Source: Spirodela intermedia (taxonomy: Eukaryota; Streptophyta; Magnoliopsida; Alismatales; Araceae). From it: a stretch of DNA of 64,000 nt. The stretch is taken from contig LR746267.1 in NCBI GenBank assembly GCA_902729315.2, forward strand, positions 2,680,886 through 2,744,885, in the 5' to 3' direction. Below the pieces are notes generated by a model. That model saw only the letters and a list, made by a program, of their open reading frames with translations. It was not told the DNA's origin and did no database searches. Within the stretch, counting starts at the first letter, position 1; the number at the start of each line of letters is the position of its first letter. The position numbers and the translations under genes were made by a program. This document shows, piece by piece, positions 11,101 through 24,500 of this stretch.

Positions 11101-13550
11101 AGAATCAATCCTCAATAGGGAAATATTAGTGATACCTAATATTGGCATCTCTGTCATGGATCATTTCTTTCATTTGTTCCTATAAATATTAAAGGGAGGT
11201 ATTTGCAACATATGGAAATCTAGCCCCAAAATCTTGAATGAAAATGATGTGGTGCAAAGACAAGTTTAAAACTGGTGGCGTACATAAAGAACAGTGGAAA
11301 AGCTCTTGTTCTAATATGATCTTGCAGTTGGTATAGAAATTCACTCTCTAAATACTCATTGATTATTTATTGAATTGTTTAGGCGGCAATTTGTAATTTT
11401 GTATTTATCATCTCATTAATGGCAAATAAGAGGGTTAATCTTTTTGTTTGGGTTCTACCAGTGCTACAGCAGGTGGTATTCTGGATAAGGCCATTGAAGC
11501 TGAAGATAGAAAACATGGAGACTTCATGAGGCTTGTAATATTTCTTAGATATTCCTCCTGGTTCCATTTTCTTTGTGTCTTCTTGATTTCATGTTAGTAC
11601 ATTATGCATTAGACATTCCAGGATCTTAATGCAGTTTGGATGTTTTTATTGAATCATAGTGTAAGGTCAGTCTACAGTATGTGCTGTTGTTCTGCAAAAA
11701 TTATATTTCTGCTTCTGATTTCTTGTTGCATTACTACCAGGAGCATGTCGAAGGATACCTTGAATTATCTGCCAAGACTAAAATTTACTTTGCAACTGCT
11801 GTTTCAATGTGGGATGCTGACTTCTACATCAAAGTTGATGATGATGTTCATGTAAATATTGGTAAGCTCAGTGCTATCTGATAAGCTCATCCCTACTCAT
11901 GGGAAACCGATCCATTTTCTGAGCTCTCTCTGGGTTAAACGACCCAAAAATTGATCAGCTGAATAAATGTATTGCACATTTTTTGATTCATACTTCAAAA
12001 ATTCGATTGATTCAATTAACTATAGGCAATATAAATGCATCTAATGGATAGAAAAATAGTGTTCCACTCTTTTTGTTAACAGCGTTCTGAGGAAGGAGCA
12101 TAAAGCTATTTGATTATTGGTATATTTAAAGATATGGAGCGATATATGTGACAATTTGTAAATTTACGTTCAATTCCTCAGCACCTGATTTAAATGAAAT
12201 AAAACTAGTTATGTGAAATATCTACCAACTAGGCTGAGGATTCGTTTCTCTTGTTACAGTATAAATGAATTAGTAATTACTTCTGTTTATGTAATATTGT
12301 CGATCAAGCTATTATTGATGGTAGCATCTTAGTGCGTTTTCGGAGCTTATTTGTACTGGGCTTACGTCTATATCTGATTTTGTATTACCCTGGCTCCTAT
12401 TCGCGTAAAAATAGAAGGGAAGAGTATTTTTCATCAGAAATTACGTTTTCCTGCTCTCATTCAAGACAGGCAATTTACTGCAGGCATTTTTTACTGATTT
12501 CTAAGTAATCTTGCAGCGACACTGGGAACTACATTAGCCAGATATCGGTCAAGGCCCCGTGTGTACATTGGTTGTATGAAATCTGGACCTGTCCTTGCTC
12601 AGAAGTGAGTTTCAGATGAACACAACTAGCTTTAAATGAGTGAGAAAATTGTAATTTATCGTGCTCATTTTATTGAACCAGGGGTGTGAGGTATCACGAA
12701 CCTGAACACTGGAAGTTTGGTGAGGAAGGAAATAAATACTTCCGACATGCTACTGGTCAACTATATGCTATTTCGAGGGACCTGGCTACTTATATATCCA
12801 TAAACCAGTTAAGCCTTGAGTACCATTGGAAGCTTGTCCATTAACCATTGATTGTCACTGGTTGTACATTGACTGTAGTAGATATTGATCTATTTCTTCA
12901 AAACCATGGCAGGCATGTTCTCCACAAGTATGCAAACGAGGATGTTTCCCTTGGGTCCTGGTTCATCGGATTGGATGTGCAGCATATCGATGATCGGAGA
13001 CTTTGTTGTGGCACCCCACCAGGTAGGCTTATGTCAGGATAGTTTAATCACAGGGTAAACCTGCGATGAAAATGAAGGGTCTGTTTCAGTCATACGCATG
13101 GATTTTGAGTGATAAGAATCAATGGTTTAATATGATATGAACGCTCCAGGTTCTGTCTTGGCCCTTCGGTCCTCTTGTCTGTTTTGCCACATGCCAAGGA
13201 TTTAATTGATTTTATGTTGGACAGCCGATTTATTTTCATGTTCCTTGTCATCTTTGTTTTATTTATTCATTTTTTTGCTCCTTTTATTTTAAGCATAGTT
13301 ATGTATAAAATAGCAAGGTTTCATATTTAGTCCTTGTTATTTCTTTAACCATTGCTATGATTAATGAAGGATAAAACTGGCATTCGTTCATTCTTCTGCA
13401 GACTGTGAGTGGAAGGCCCAGGCAGGCAACATCTGTATTGCCTCATTTGACTGGAGCTGTAGTGGCATATGCAAGTCTGCAGATAGGATCAAAGAGGTGC
13501 ATCAACGCTGTGGGGAGGGTGAGAGTGCTCTGTGGAATGCAGTCTTCTAA
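8132..13550 (+). CDS. Beta-1,3-galactosyltransferase / hexosyltransferase (GT31)
   Basis: Eleven exons join in phase to a 409-residue protein: 8132-8256, 9336-9432, 9553-9617, 9698-9909, 9999-10062, 11462-11534, 11741-11861, 12517-12604, 12682-12807, 12913-13022, 13402-13550. The protein is a type II Golgi membrane protein. Its short cytosolic tail is followed by a membrane anchor at about residues 24-40 ([17 protein letters not shown]), then a DUF4094-type stem, then the GT31 catalytic domain. Visible landmarks are [19 protein letters not shown], the DxD metal/UDP-sugar site KVDDDVHVN (Asp 245-247), GCMKSGPV, and the [15 protein letters not shown] and RLCCGTPPD blocks. The family transfers galactose from UDP-Gal in beta-1,3 linkage onto glycoprotein or arabinogalactan glycans. 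The length and exon architecture match the Arabidopsis B3GALT1-8 group from memory. The gene looks intact, with no frameshift and consistent GT-AG junctions. Confidence 0.95.
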
Positions 13551-15210
13551 TCAGCCAAGGTGGACCCACCCTATCTGCAGAATGAATCTCTACCATTCTG
13601 AGCTTGTTCTGCTCTATACCATGCTTATATTCTTTAGGGGAGAGATGTAGAGTGCTCCTTGAGAGGGCTGTTCTCCATTTTACCAGAGAGGGTTCCCAAT
13701 AGGAGATATTAACCACGGGGGACCGAGGGAGTTGGTCTGTTCTAGAGCTGCCTCTAATTCTTTAAGATATCTTGGTAGCCATCTTGTATAAGCTCTGTTA
13801 CATGGCTACAAGTATCATAATAATTTCTAGTCCTTGCAGCAATATTCCGCTCTTGTGGCTCTTGTTTATCTCCCTGATTTGACGGTGTTACATGAATACT
13901 GAATCTCAGATCTTGAGGAAAGATCCCATCCCTAGTTGAAAAACGCAATTGCAAAAAGAGATTCTCTTATAATTCTTTTTGGTTAGTTAAGAGTCAAAGG
14001 ATTCATGAAAATGATTAAATTTACTTGAGTGCTATAAGTTTTGGTTTATCTAATCTTCTCTCTATGCATACATGTTGAATTGTTTGATGTATTTGTAAAT
14101 GATTTTAAATTGTTTTTCAAGCACTTAGTTTTTATGCTATTTTGTATGACTTAGTCACATTTGTTCATCCCATAGGAGGGCTATAGATAAAATACTAAAA
14201 AGAGGGGGGAGGGATGAATCAATGCTTTAAATTATTTTCAGATTTTTTTGTAGTTTAATTTTCCTATTGATGAACTTTTATAGTTCAATATATGTAGTAT
14301 TGATGGGGGCCATAGTAAGATCTGAGTTTGAATTCACAAAGCACTAGTTTTGAAAAATAAATTAGGCTTTGAATTTGTAAAATTGAAGTTTTCAACTGTT
14401 GAATCCATATGGAGGTAACTTTTAATCCACAAGATCAAAAGAGGACTATTGAATCTATAAGAGGGCACCTTATTTCACAAGTAAGAGAGTAATTTCATAA
14501 GAGAGAAAAACTCATAATATTTCAATTGACTCTTTCAAGTTATAATATAAGTCTATAAAAGAGGTGGGACATTGAATAAAATGAATTTTGAATAGATCTT
14601 TGAATAAATTTTGACAAATTTTGAAATGATGTGAACCCATACTCAACATTATTTAAACTACATTCTAAAATAATAGATATAGAAATTAACTTTATATAAA
14701 GTAGCTTTCATAAAGTAACTTTTTGTGATTTAGTTGACCCATTTAGCTTTTGAGCCATCTTTTAGCATTCTCTTCTTTCCAACTTTATTTGAAAGTTATT
14801 GGGCCCCTAGCTCTAGACTACATTAATGTACTTTGGTTAACTTAGATTGAATTTGGGTCACATGTCCTTTGGTTGACAAAAATTCTCTAGAATTGACTAA
14901 TTATGATTTAAGTCAACAAAGTAAGTTGGTACACAATATCTATACCAGTTTGTTCTTTCTTGATTCATGTCTACTAATAGTTTATGTCCTTATTTTCAAC
15001 TATTATCTCATAGAAAATCACAACTAAAATTCATGGGACTAGCAAATCTTTTTATATGACAAAGTCATGTGTTTGCCCCCCCATGTGATAAATAAAAGCA
15101 CTAACTAGCTTTTGATTTTAGCTGTCACTATACCCTTTAGTTGTACTTTGTGCTTTGACAATGATCATATCATATTAAAGAATATGATAAAATTTATAAT
15201 TATATAGTAA
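13551..15210. other. 3' flank of the GT31 gene, then AT-rich spacer
   Basis: The first 400 bases are the likely 3' UTR. Beyond about 13950 the sequence becomes AT-rich, with many short TTGAC/GTCAA words (for example 14800-14930). Related-looking sequence occurs near 19.6 kb and 52.1 kb. No gene is seen. Confidence 0.5.
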
Positions 15211-15345
15211 ACATTCTGATGATCATGATGAATGTTGTTAGGGTAAAACACCAACAGAAAGATGATAATGACTAAGATTGCTAGTTATGTTCTAAAATTA
15301 TCATCTTATTCTTGGTGTTTTATCTCAACATGATCATCAGAATGA
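15211..15345. repeat. Imperfect inverted repeat with internal direct repeats
   Basis: cattctgatgatcatg at 15211 is mirrored by catgatcatcagaatg near 15330-15345, and the match continues inward to the aaaacaccaa / ttggtgtttt pair. Flanking each right-hand end are two similar stretches, atgactaagattgctagtta and atgactaagatgggtagtta. This is probably a rearranged LTR or small-transposon remnant. Confidence 0.55.
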
Positions 15346-15837
15346 ACATGACTAAGATGGGTAGTTATGCTATAAAATTATTTATAAAATTCACTGAGCA
15401 TTGTTTTAGAATGTTTCTGCACATTTTCACAATGCCTTAATCCATATGTTAACACAAGGAGAGAGAAGGAAACAGCCACTGTCACATCAAAAAACAACAA
15501 AACTATCAAATAGGTGTGTCATTTCTATGAATGATGAGTTTCAGATCATTAAATAGGAATTTAAAATCAATATAAATAAATAAAAATACTAAGCATGTTT
15601 GGGAATATTCCCTTCAACAAGAACTATGGAGAATCAATGAAAGAATCAGTATCATTAACTGAGAAACTTGAAGCAATCAAGGACACAACTAGATCTTCAC
15701 CATGAAGCTTCAAAATTATAAATGTTGAAAAGCCAGATTGGTCAAAAAAATCATAGCTATACATAGTAGTAAAATAGTAGGAAAAGGATGAATGTTTTTT
15801 GTTGCTGTTGGAATAAGTAAAAGTCCAAGCGCATTAG

Positions 15838-16305
15838 TTTCCTTATGAGTGATGTTCAATCAATTAGTGGACCCTCATGTCAATTCGAATGAATCAATCT
15901 TTCCATAGAAGTCTATTTTTTCCTGTTAGGCAAGAGAAGAGGATAACAAGTTAAAAATTCTGTCTCGGTAAGACACATTAGTCTTGAAATAATTCACTAT
16001 ATTGGTTTTTTTAAGGCATTTATCCTAGACTTTACTTCTGACTTCACTTCTTTGTTTAGGAACAAGAAATCAGATTTACCTAAAAAAACAAAGAAGTGAA
16101 GTCAGAAGTAAAGTCTAGGATAAATGCCTTAAAAAAACCAATATAGTGAATTATTTCAAGACCAATGTGTCTTACCAAGACAGAATTTTTAACTTTTTAT
16201 CCTCTTCTCTTGCCTAGTAGGAAAAAATAGACTTCCGTGGAAAGATTGATTCATTCAGATCGACATGAGGGTCCACTGATTGATTGAACATCACTCATAA
16301 GGAAA
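15838..16305. repeat. Long near-perfect inverted repeat (fold-back hairpin)
   Basis: The left arm spans 15838-16060 and the right arm 16079-16305. They are reverse complements over about 223-227 bases with roughly a dozen mismatches and one small indel, separated by an 18-base spacer. The outer ends read tttccttatgagtgatg and its complement. The inner ends read acttctttgtttagg and its complement. The arms encode nothing recognisable. The structure fits a fold-back or MITE-like transposon, or a hairpin-siRNA source; if transcribed it would form a stem of more than 220 bp. Confidence 0.9.
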
Positions 16306-16366
16306 TGAAGGAATATACGATGATTTTTTCCAGGAAATTGTCGTATATTCCATCACTCATAAGGAA
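16289..16366. repeat. 16-bp direct repeat bracketing a small palindrome at the hairpin's right end
   Basis: catcactcataaggaa occurs at 16289-16304, the outer end of the hairpin arm, and again at 16351-16366. The 46 bases between contain an inverted pair, ggaatatacga (about 16310) and tcgtatattcc (about 16341). This looks like a secondary duplication or insertion at the element terminus. Confidence 0.75.
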
Positions 16367-19300
16367 GCAGATTACTCTTTTTTTGTTCCATGAATCATTC
16401 AGAAATCAATTTATTTATATTATTTTTTATTTTATTTTTATTGGAATTTGAAATCCCATTGTTTTTGAAGTAACAAAAATTAGAATACTATAAATAAGGA
16501 CAATTTCTATTCCTATTACTGGAGTTAGAGTAGAGGTGTCATTTTATACTTAAATTTAATTAACTTTTATTAAAAATTTAATTAATAATGTTTTAGGAAG
16601 TTTTGGAGCTAACTATAGGAATAGATAGCCTCATCACCTCTGCTCATATTAGCATTGTAATTTCCTTCAGAGGTGGAGGTTGAGGGGTAGTGAGCATTGA
16701 TGAAAGGAAGAGAGTGAGATCATAACACTTTCTTGTGTTTTTCCTAGTCTTCATAGAGAACTCACAATAAGTCACATGATGTTAAAGAAGAGATTTTGCA
16801 TACTATTAGGAAATAATGCAAATCTCCTAGATTATGATCAGTAAATTACTATATTACTTCTTTCACACCACTCATTAAAATTGAAATTATTGTATGTCAA
16901 ACAACATGAAAACTAAGTTAGTAATATAGTAATTTAGCAAAGACTTACAACATGAAACATTATTCTAGAGGTCTAAAATTACTTTTTTCACAATAGCTTC
17001 TCTTTTTTCCAGAGGTATAATCAGATCTGATTATTTAAAAGATTTGAAGTTGAATAATATTGTCATATTTTTCTATTACAAATAAGATTTTTATTCTCTA
17101 AATATTTCTTATTTTTTAAATTCAAGGATGGTGGTTTTCGATGCTCATGGTTTCAAAGTGATATTTTCATTCTTCTCCAACTTCTTTGTTGAAGTGTTTA
17201 GAAAGTTTAATATCACCATGTTTTAAACAGCTCTCTCTCTCTCTCTCTTTGTTTGAGAATAGTTGGCTGAACATGGACCTTTTGTACTATTTCTTTCATT
17301 TGTGTTCCAAAAATGAAAGGAATCCATGATCTAAAAAGACACATTTTAATGTTAAACATTTAGTTGATGGTTAAAGCACTTGTGCTTCATCTAGTTGATA
17401 CTAAATACTTTTGAGTTTTAACCTCCTCATCCACGTGTCACTTAGACAAAATAATTCAAAAAATGGTGAAAAGTTCACACAGAGGATGGAAATTATTTTA
17501 GAAAGGGAATCAACGGCATTGACTTCCTCTGTATGTCGCCCAAAGAACACCTCAACTAAGAGAGACAATGAGAGAGGAAAGAGAAGAACAAGAGAGGAAT
17601 GACATCCATCATCCACCTCCTCCTCTTACCTCCTTTGTTTCCTAATCATTATTTTTAATTTTTACCATTGTCAAAAAACAAAAAACTGGGGTGGCGTAAT
17701 TTGTTTTAACATTAAGATAGTTTACATGCATGTACTTGTGCACTAGCATGCTCATAAAACAGATATTAGATGACATCGCTTTCTATAACTAGTGTTATCC
17801 TTTGTTCTATCTTAAATTTCACAAAAATCATGGAAAAAGATGTCATCTTTATTCTACAATGAATCATCACTTTTAAACATATTACTAACTAATAAAAAAA
17901 GCTTCTCAAATTATCCACTACAAACAATCATGTTGGAACATAAATTAGAAGATCAAATAGAAAATGGTAAAAAATAATGTTTAGATTTGAGAAGAAATTC
18001 ATAAAATTATTTCTAGAACCTTGTTTAAACATTTTCATTTGGTTTTATTACATTTGAAATTCGTTAACCAGATATTTATTATCATTTTACCTTGATTTAC
18101 ATACAAGAATGACACATTAACATCTATTTGACTAAATCATTTTCCATACATGTGAATAAATATTATTTTATTATTTTCATTATTTGATGTGTCATGATTT
18201 TCTGAACATTATCTTAGATGCTCTTATTATGTTGTAAGATACCTGGTCTAGAGAGGGAGATACCTAGTCTTTGTTCCTATGTAAGATATTCTGTTCGTTG
18301 ATCCACCTTTTTAGTAATTTATGCCTAAAAAATATAATCAAACAGAGATTGGACTAGATGGAACAAATTAGATCCTCAACTAGCAAATAGTACAATAATA
18401 ACATATTTATGATCAAATTTTATTCTCTTATTATTATTTGCCAACATCAAAACACTTGAGCTAAGAATATTTTTAGGCTCTATAAAAATAAACCAGCATC
18501 ATTTATTTGATTGAAAATGAATTAGATCCCTAGAATGCATTATTTATTAGATTAAAAATAATAAACTTCATCATATTTGAGAATTTTTTTTAAACCACAA
18601 AGAAACATCCACATTGTGAATGTGGTAACCTAAAATGAAATCTCTTGATCTCTAAATTTGGCCTTTATAGAATTACTAATGTCATGTTTGTTGGCTTTTA
18701 AGGAGCCTTCTAAAGGAGCTAAGAGAGGGTAAATTGGTCATTTCCAAATCACTCATTAATTTCTTGTTTTCTATCCAATTTTTTGGCTTTTAAATGATAG
18801 TGCGATATCAATAAGGGGTTGAAGTTATATTTTTGTTTTCCAATCCTTCTTGTTTCATGCAATCTATTTTTAGGAAAAATTATCAACACATTCACATGAT
18901 AATTTTATAGTTTGGTTATCTTAATCCATACTCACACTCCCAAGTACTCCATCCAAGTGTTACAATAAATCCTTAATGATAACACTAAATTGCAGGCTCA
19001 ACAGCCCACTAGATTTCACAACTCCAGCAAACTCAAGATTCCCAATTGTCCTTTTAGATTCTATAACTCAAGTGGCCAAAACCTAAGTAGCTCCTCACTT
19101 CTGTCTTCCAAATTTCATGTCACTAAGTGGCCAAACTAGAGAAGTTTCCCTACTTGTTACATATTTATAACTCTAGGTGGCCAAACTTCAAAAGTTACTT
19201 TCGCTTCATAGACTTTGACTTTGAGTAAATAATTTCTTGGTGCAATACTACAATACTTGAAACTAGTAACCACTGACTATTGACTACATGTTTGGTTCAA

Positions 19301-20200
19301 GATACCCTAAGAATGGGGTGTTCTTGAACAGTCAAGGTAAGCAAGGGCTGAACCAACAAAAATCTATGTTCAAGCTTTAGGTATAAGAAATTGAAGAGGA
19401 TTTATGATTGAAACGCAAAGATAAGATTTGAATGGTTGACCAATGTTAGAGTGAGTTTTTTTACTTTTTTTTAATCTCTCACATGCCATGATAGACCACC
19501 CTCATCAAAGACCCTCTTACATGCATCCAGCCTTCTACTGTCTGACATCTTAGATTTACCTCAGAAAATCTGTGTTCTCTTTTGAGATTTAATTCAACTA
19601 TTGTTGGGTCAACACATGAGTTAACATACTTTCTCTTTGCTGAATTCTGGATGAATTCCCCACATGCTTTTCTAAGTCAACACATGTGAATCATGAATCA
19701 CCACTCTCAATTTTGGATGAGTTGACAAATTTGGGTTGACATGGTTTCTGTCTCTTAGTTCTCATTAGGTCAACAAATGAGTGAAGACATGTGGGCCAAC
19801 ACATTTTTCTATCCTTGAGTTATGGATGAGCTTACACAAATAGGACACTTTTTCTGTCTCCTCGATTTTTTCTAAATTCTTGTTATTTTATATTTTGATT
19901 ATCTTTTTATTAAGTATGTGTTTGATGAAGTTTCTTTGCTCTATATAATATTTGAAAAACATATCTGAAAGAAAACTGTATCTAATGGTTTAAATCTTGA
20001 TCCGTGCGCTTGTGCAGTGATCATATATTTATGAATTTTTTATTTTTACCTTTACGTGAGCACTTTTCAACATTAAAATATTGACGTCAGCACGCTTGGC
20101 CTCTGATTTGGCTTAGATGGAGAGACATGGATGTAAGGGTAGGTAGAAACAATATATAAAGGATCTTTTTTCTCCCAATATCTAGGATCAGAAACTCAGA
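16367..20200. other. AT-rich intergenic spacer, no gene seen
   Basis: No family is recognised in either strand. The stretch holds a short CT microsatellite at about 17231-17248. It also holds a loose repeat of the phrase aagtggccaaa near 19067, 19127 and 19180, and a TTGGGTCAACACATGAG-like motif repeated between 19600 and 19810. The short open frames near 17401-17616 on both strands are not convincing. Confidence 0.5.
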
Positions 20201-20890
20201 AACGTCGTGGTTTATGTCGTTGCACTACACCACAGAAGGGGAACGTTTGCTAAACTTTGTTTCCAATATTATTTCATGGATTCCCACTGTAGATACCTTC
20301 GACGAGGACTTCAGAGAGAAGGATCGGTGGCTATCTATTAAGGGACGAAAGAAGAGGAACATCGAGGCCAGGAGAACCAGGTGGACCCTTCAATGCCGGG
20401 GTGCATTCCCTTCACAGAATGGATGATTTCCGCCAATAGTGATGGCTACAGAAGGGGAAGGTTCGACGACTGATAGCACCCTCTGGTATTCCCGACTAGT
20501 CCAACGCAAACAAGGAAATCAGCTACTACTCAAAGGACAGTTAGCAAGGAACCGACAGTTCTGATGACAAAGAGGAAGAAAGCTTCTCCCCCAAATGAAC
20601 GCTCATTAATAACTTCTCATGAGGTGGATCCGATTTTCCCAAGTGCACAAAGGTTTGCGGCTCAAGAGGAGAGGTCTAAGCAAAGCAAGGAATCTGCTCT
20701 TTGGTAGAGCGGGTTTCCAGAGTGACAGGAAGCCGCAAACATATGGTGCCCTCTCCAGGCTCCTATTGTTCAGGAAGAACATGGCCAGCCTTCTCGTCTT
20801 TTCGATCCTTTCCAGGAAAAGGATCCATCAGAAGACGAGTTCAAGCTTACTTTCCTAAGCTTGCAGCCCTGAGGATATGTAAGCACTCAG
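20201..20890 (+). other. Coding-like GC-richer patch of unknown identity
   Basis: This stretch is markedly richer in G+C than its surroundings and codon-like in places, but no frame stays open. One frame reads through ERSLITSHEVDPIFPSAQ and another ends EEHGQPSRLFDPFQEKDP...SLQP with a stop at about 20872. A further open frame covers 20214-20426. I do not recognise a family. It could be exons of a small gene or a captured gene fragment. Confidence 0.3.
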
Positions 20891-21539
20891 TCTTATGATG
20901 TTTGATATGAAAATTTATTTTACAATCAAATGTTGTCCTCCTAAGGTTGGAACCAACTTCTTTGCTTACGCTCATTTTCAAAAAACTTTACAGAATTTTT
21001 GAGAGACCAACGCAAATTGATCCAGTTCAAAATCATAAATAAGATTATAAAATCCTATCTATATTATTATGCTTCAATCAGTTGACCTAATTATTATTTC
21101 TGAAGGTGAATTATGATCAGGAAATGTTTGACCATAATGGACTAGCTCCATCTAAATTTTATTTTACACTAAGAACACCTTGAATAAGAATAGAACAAAT
21201 GCTATATATAGTGTACTGGCCGCCCCCATAGCTCATTGTTTCATCTTGCTCCCAGGCCTTACAAAGGACCACCAGGGTACGGCAGCGGCCAGCAAGCTTG
21301 GGCTCGCCCAGCCACATTCACATATGTCAACAGTAAATCTGCCAATACCTCTGACTATAATTTATTACATAGAGACTGCAGGGAAGGGGAGGAGAGGAGA
21401 ACATCGACAAAGAGTGGCCTCGCCTGATAGATCTGTAATGAGATGCTCTTTCCCCAGGACTCTGAAAAGAAGAAACCACAGTAAAGATCAGATGCAAAAC
21501 CAGGTCGTCATTTCCATTAAGGGAATCAGATCATTACCG
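20891..21539. other. 3' flank of the LRR gene
   Basis: This lies immediately downstream (in the minus sense) of the LRR gene's stop at 21540, so it should contain its 3' UTR and terminator. No coding sequence is recognised here. Confidence 0.45.
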
Positions 21540-24500
21540 TTAAAGTGACTTCCTGAACTTCGCGGCCAAGACAACAGACTTAGCATCAGCGCTGCTCGTC
21601 ACCCACTCCTTCTCTGCCCGCCTTTGACGTTGGCGCATGTTCTTTGCCCTCTTGGGAGCCAATCGCAAGTCCCTCTCGACAAATGCAAGCCTGAATTTTT
21701 CTGCCATCGACAGCTGAGGGAGGTCCTGTCCTTGCTCGGATGCACTAGGGAGTGTGTTAATGCCAGCCCGATCAGCATCAGACACTGTTGTGGCCCATGT
21801 TTCAGGGTCGATGCCGGCAACATAAGACTCATCTAATATTGAATCTGGACAGGCAGCAAGAGGAACTTCCACCCCACGGAGGGAAAGCGGTGATGGTTGA
21901 GGATTCACTGCAATTCGGGGACATTCGACTGCCAATCTTGCCTTTGACTCAGGATCAATATTTGGCTGATAAAATCAATTATTAGCAACAAGAAATAAGC
22001 ATAATGGGTGATTCAAAACATAATCTATGGAGCCGGAAATGCGTGTAGTATCAAATTATGCAGGTTAAGATTAAACTTTTATGTATGCTCTAAAGATATT
22101 ATGTCTGCCGTCTTAGAAAAACAGATCTCTTATATCTAGGACTGACGATGGGCCAGGCAGGACCCGACGCCTTGTGAAACATGGGTTGAGATAAGTGTAC
22201 GGGGAAGGTGGCGGGAGGATGTGGCGACGGGATTTATGGGAAAAGGGTTGGAGCTGAAGAAGAGACAAGGCAGCTGGGCTGGCTCCCGAAGTAGGGGAGT
22301 TCCAGCTGGACAGGAAAAGGGGGAGTCGTTCCGTCTAGGTGGGAAGGAAGAACAACTATCGCATGGAAGAGGATGAACTTCTTGCAAACCCAGGTCCAGC
22401 AAAATTAAAAAATGTGACCTACACACTAAAAAATATGCCACCGGCTGTTCTAATGGATAAACCAGAAACCAACCAATAGGCTTCTTTATCTCGTTGATTC
22501 ATGAGAACTTCAATATTTAGATCAAGGAGGGATGGATCCCAGTAGAATCGCAAAGGTTTATGATCCTATCTTTGAAATAGTCAGCATTTCATTCAAAGGT
22601 AAGGGGGTATGCTACACCAAGTTCATATCATAAAATTTCAGACAGGTAGGAAATATATTGCATTATAAAGGTTTCCACCGAGCTCACATTGAAATAAATT
22701 GCATACCCATACAAGCCAACGCAATGACTGTGCACCATCAACAAGATCTGTGTTTTCCAAGTTCTCCCAAGATTCCTCCTCCACAGCATTCAACTTTGGC
22801 ACCAAGATACTCAAACATCTTCGTGCTGTAGATTCACTGCTAGGGCACCCTCTGCAATCAGGAGATTTCACTTATATTCATAGTCTGTGGTGAAAAGGAA
22901 GCTAAAAAAGGGTTATTTGGCTTTTGCTTCTTTTCACCCGTGGAATTTTGATAACCACATTTGTTTTTCAGTTGCACTTCAGTATGAGAAACCTCCTGAT
23001 TTCCCAAGAAATATCATAATCTTATGCTTATTCTAACATGTATTTTTATACGAAAAAATGCATTAACCTTGTAATTGTACTCTCTCTCTCTCTCTCTCTC
23101 TCTCCCCCTCCCTCCCTGTACGTTGTGTGTGTATGTTTGAGTGCGTTACCTCCCCGGGCGAGTGCTGATACTAGAGATGTGGTGATCATGTTCCTCCATA
23201 CAGCATTAGTCCAACTAAGAATGGGTTCACTAAAGAAGATGTGCCCTTGACGCATAAGAAAATTAATTCTGATGAGCCTAAAAATCATTTTTGAGGATAA
23301 TAAATTTAATCTTGGTACTAATCTTTGTGAATATTTTATATCATTTTTAGGACAAGGAATGAAGACCATAGAAGCAAAAACCAGAAAAATAAGACAATAA
23401 TTGTTGCCCCAAAGTTTCAAGAAAAATCAGATGAAAACAAGTTCGTATCAATGGTCAAAGTGATGATACATGAAAAGTGATAGAAACTATGTTACCAAGA
23501 TATGAAAACTTAGCCATCGAAAATAAGGCTATGGCATCAGAGAATTATGGCTTCTAAGCAATAAAAACCCCATCAGCTATGAGATGATCAGTGCCACAGA
23601 TTTGAAAGTTTCAATTTTGAAAGCTCTATTTGAAGAACCTCACCAATAGTTCAAAGTGCTACATCAACATCTTAAACGTGAGATGATTGATGCTTTCTTT
23701 AATCTGAAATTTTCATGCCTAGAAGCTCCCCTTAAACAAGCCGACAAATGGTTCATAGTGCTCCATCAATATACAAGTAGGCTTTCCAATCATTTACAAA
23801 CCTACTTTTGAGCAAAATATTTTGCATAAGAAGATTTAATTTATATCTTGCAAGAAGTTAATAGAGGTACCCAAAAGAGGCTTCAAAAATAAAATAGAGT
23901 TAGATTGACCATCTACAAAACGCTCAGGTTTCCCCTAAATGATTATTTTTGTTCAACAATTTTGTCTCATAACCAAACTTAGAGAGTCAGACAATTCACT
24001 CACCCCCTTAAACCTGGATGACATGCAGATTACCCCTTAAACCAACTTCCCCACCCCCACCAATCAAGTTCAGCCAATGCCAATGACCAACATTACTTAC
24101 ATATCATTTATCAACTTATTTGTAGCCTTTTTCCCATGGTGTTCTATTTGATTGTACGTTTATTCAAACCATTCGGTGGAAAGAAGTAAAATCAGACTCA
24201 TTAGCTAGCGAGAAATAGGTACTAGTTTTTTACAGTCAAATGAAATCTAAAAAAAAGAAATATTATGCCTCCCCTTGTATAACATTGTTTACTAACTATG
24301 GTAATGAAGTTTAAGAGAATACCCGCATCTCAAGATCTCCAATGAATGGCATTGAGATATAAGTGCAGAGACACCCACGATAGTAATTTTCTTGCATTTT
24401 CTGCAGAAAAAATGTTTTCACATATGATGAAATGTGTACTACAGGTAAATAAACAAAGATGACTGTTGTGAAAATAAAATAAGGGAACAAGTCAGAAAAG

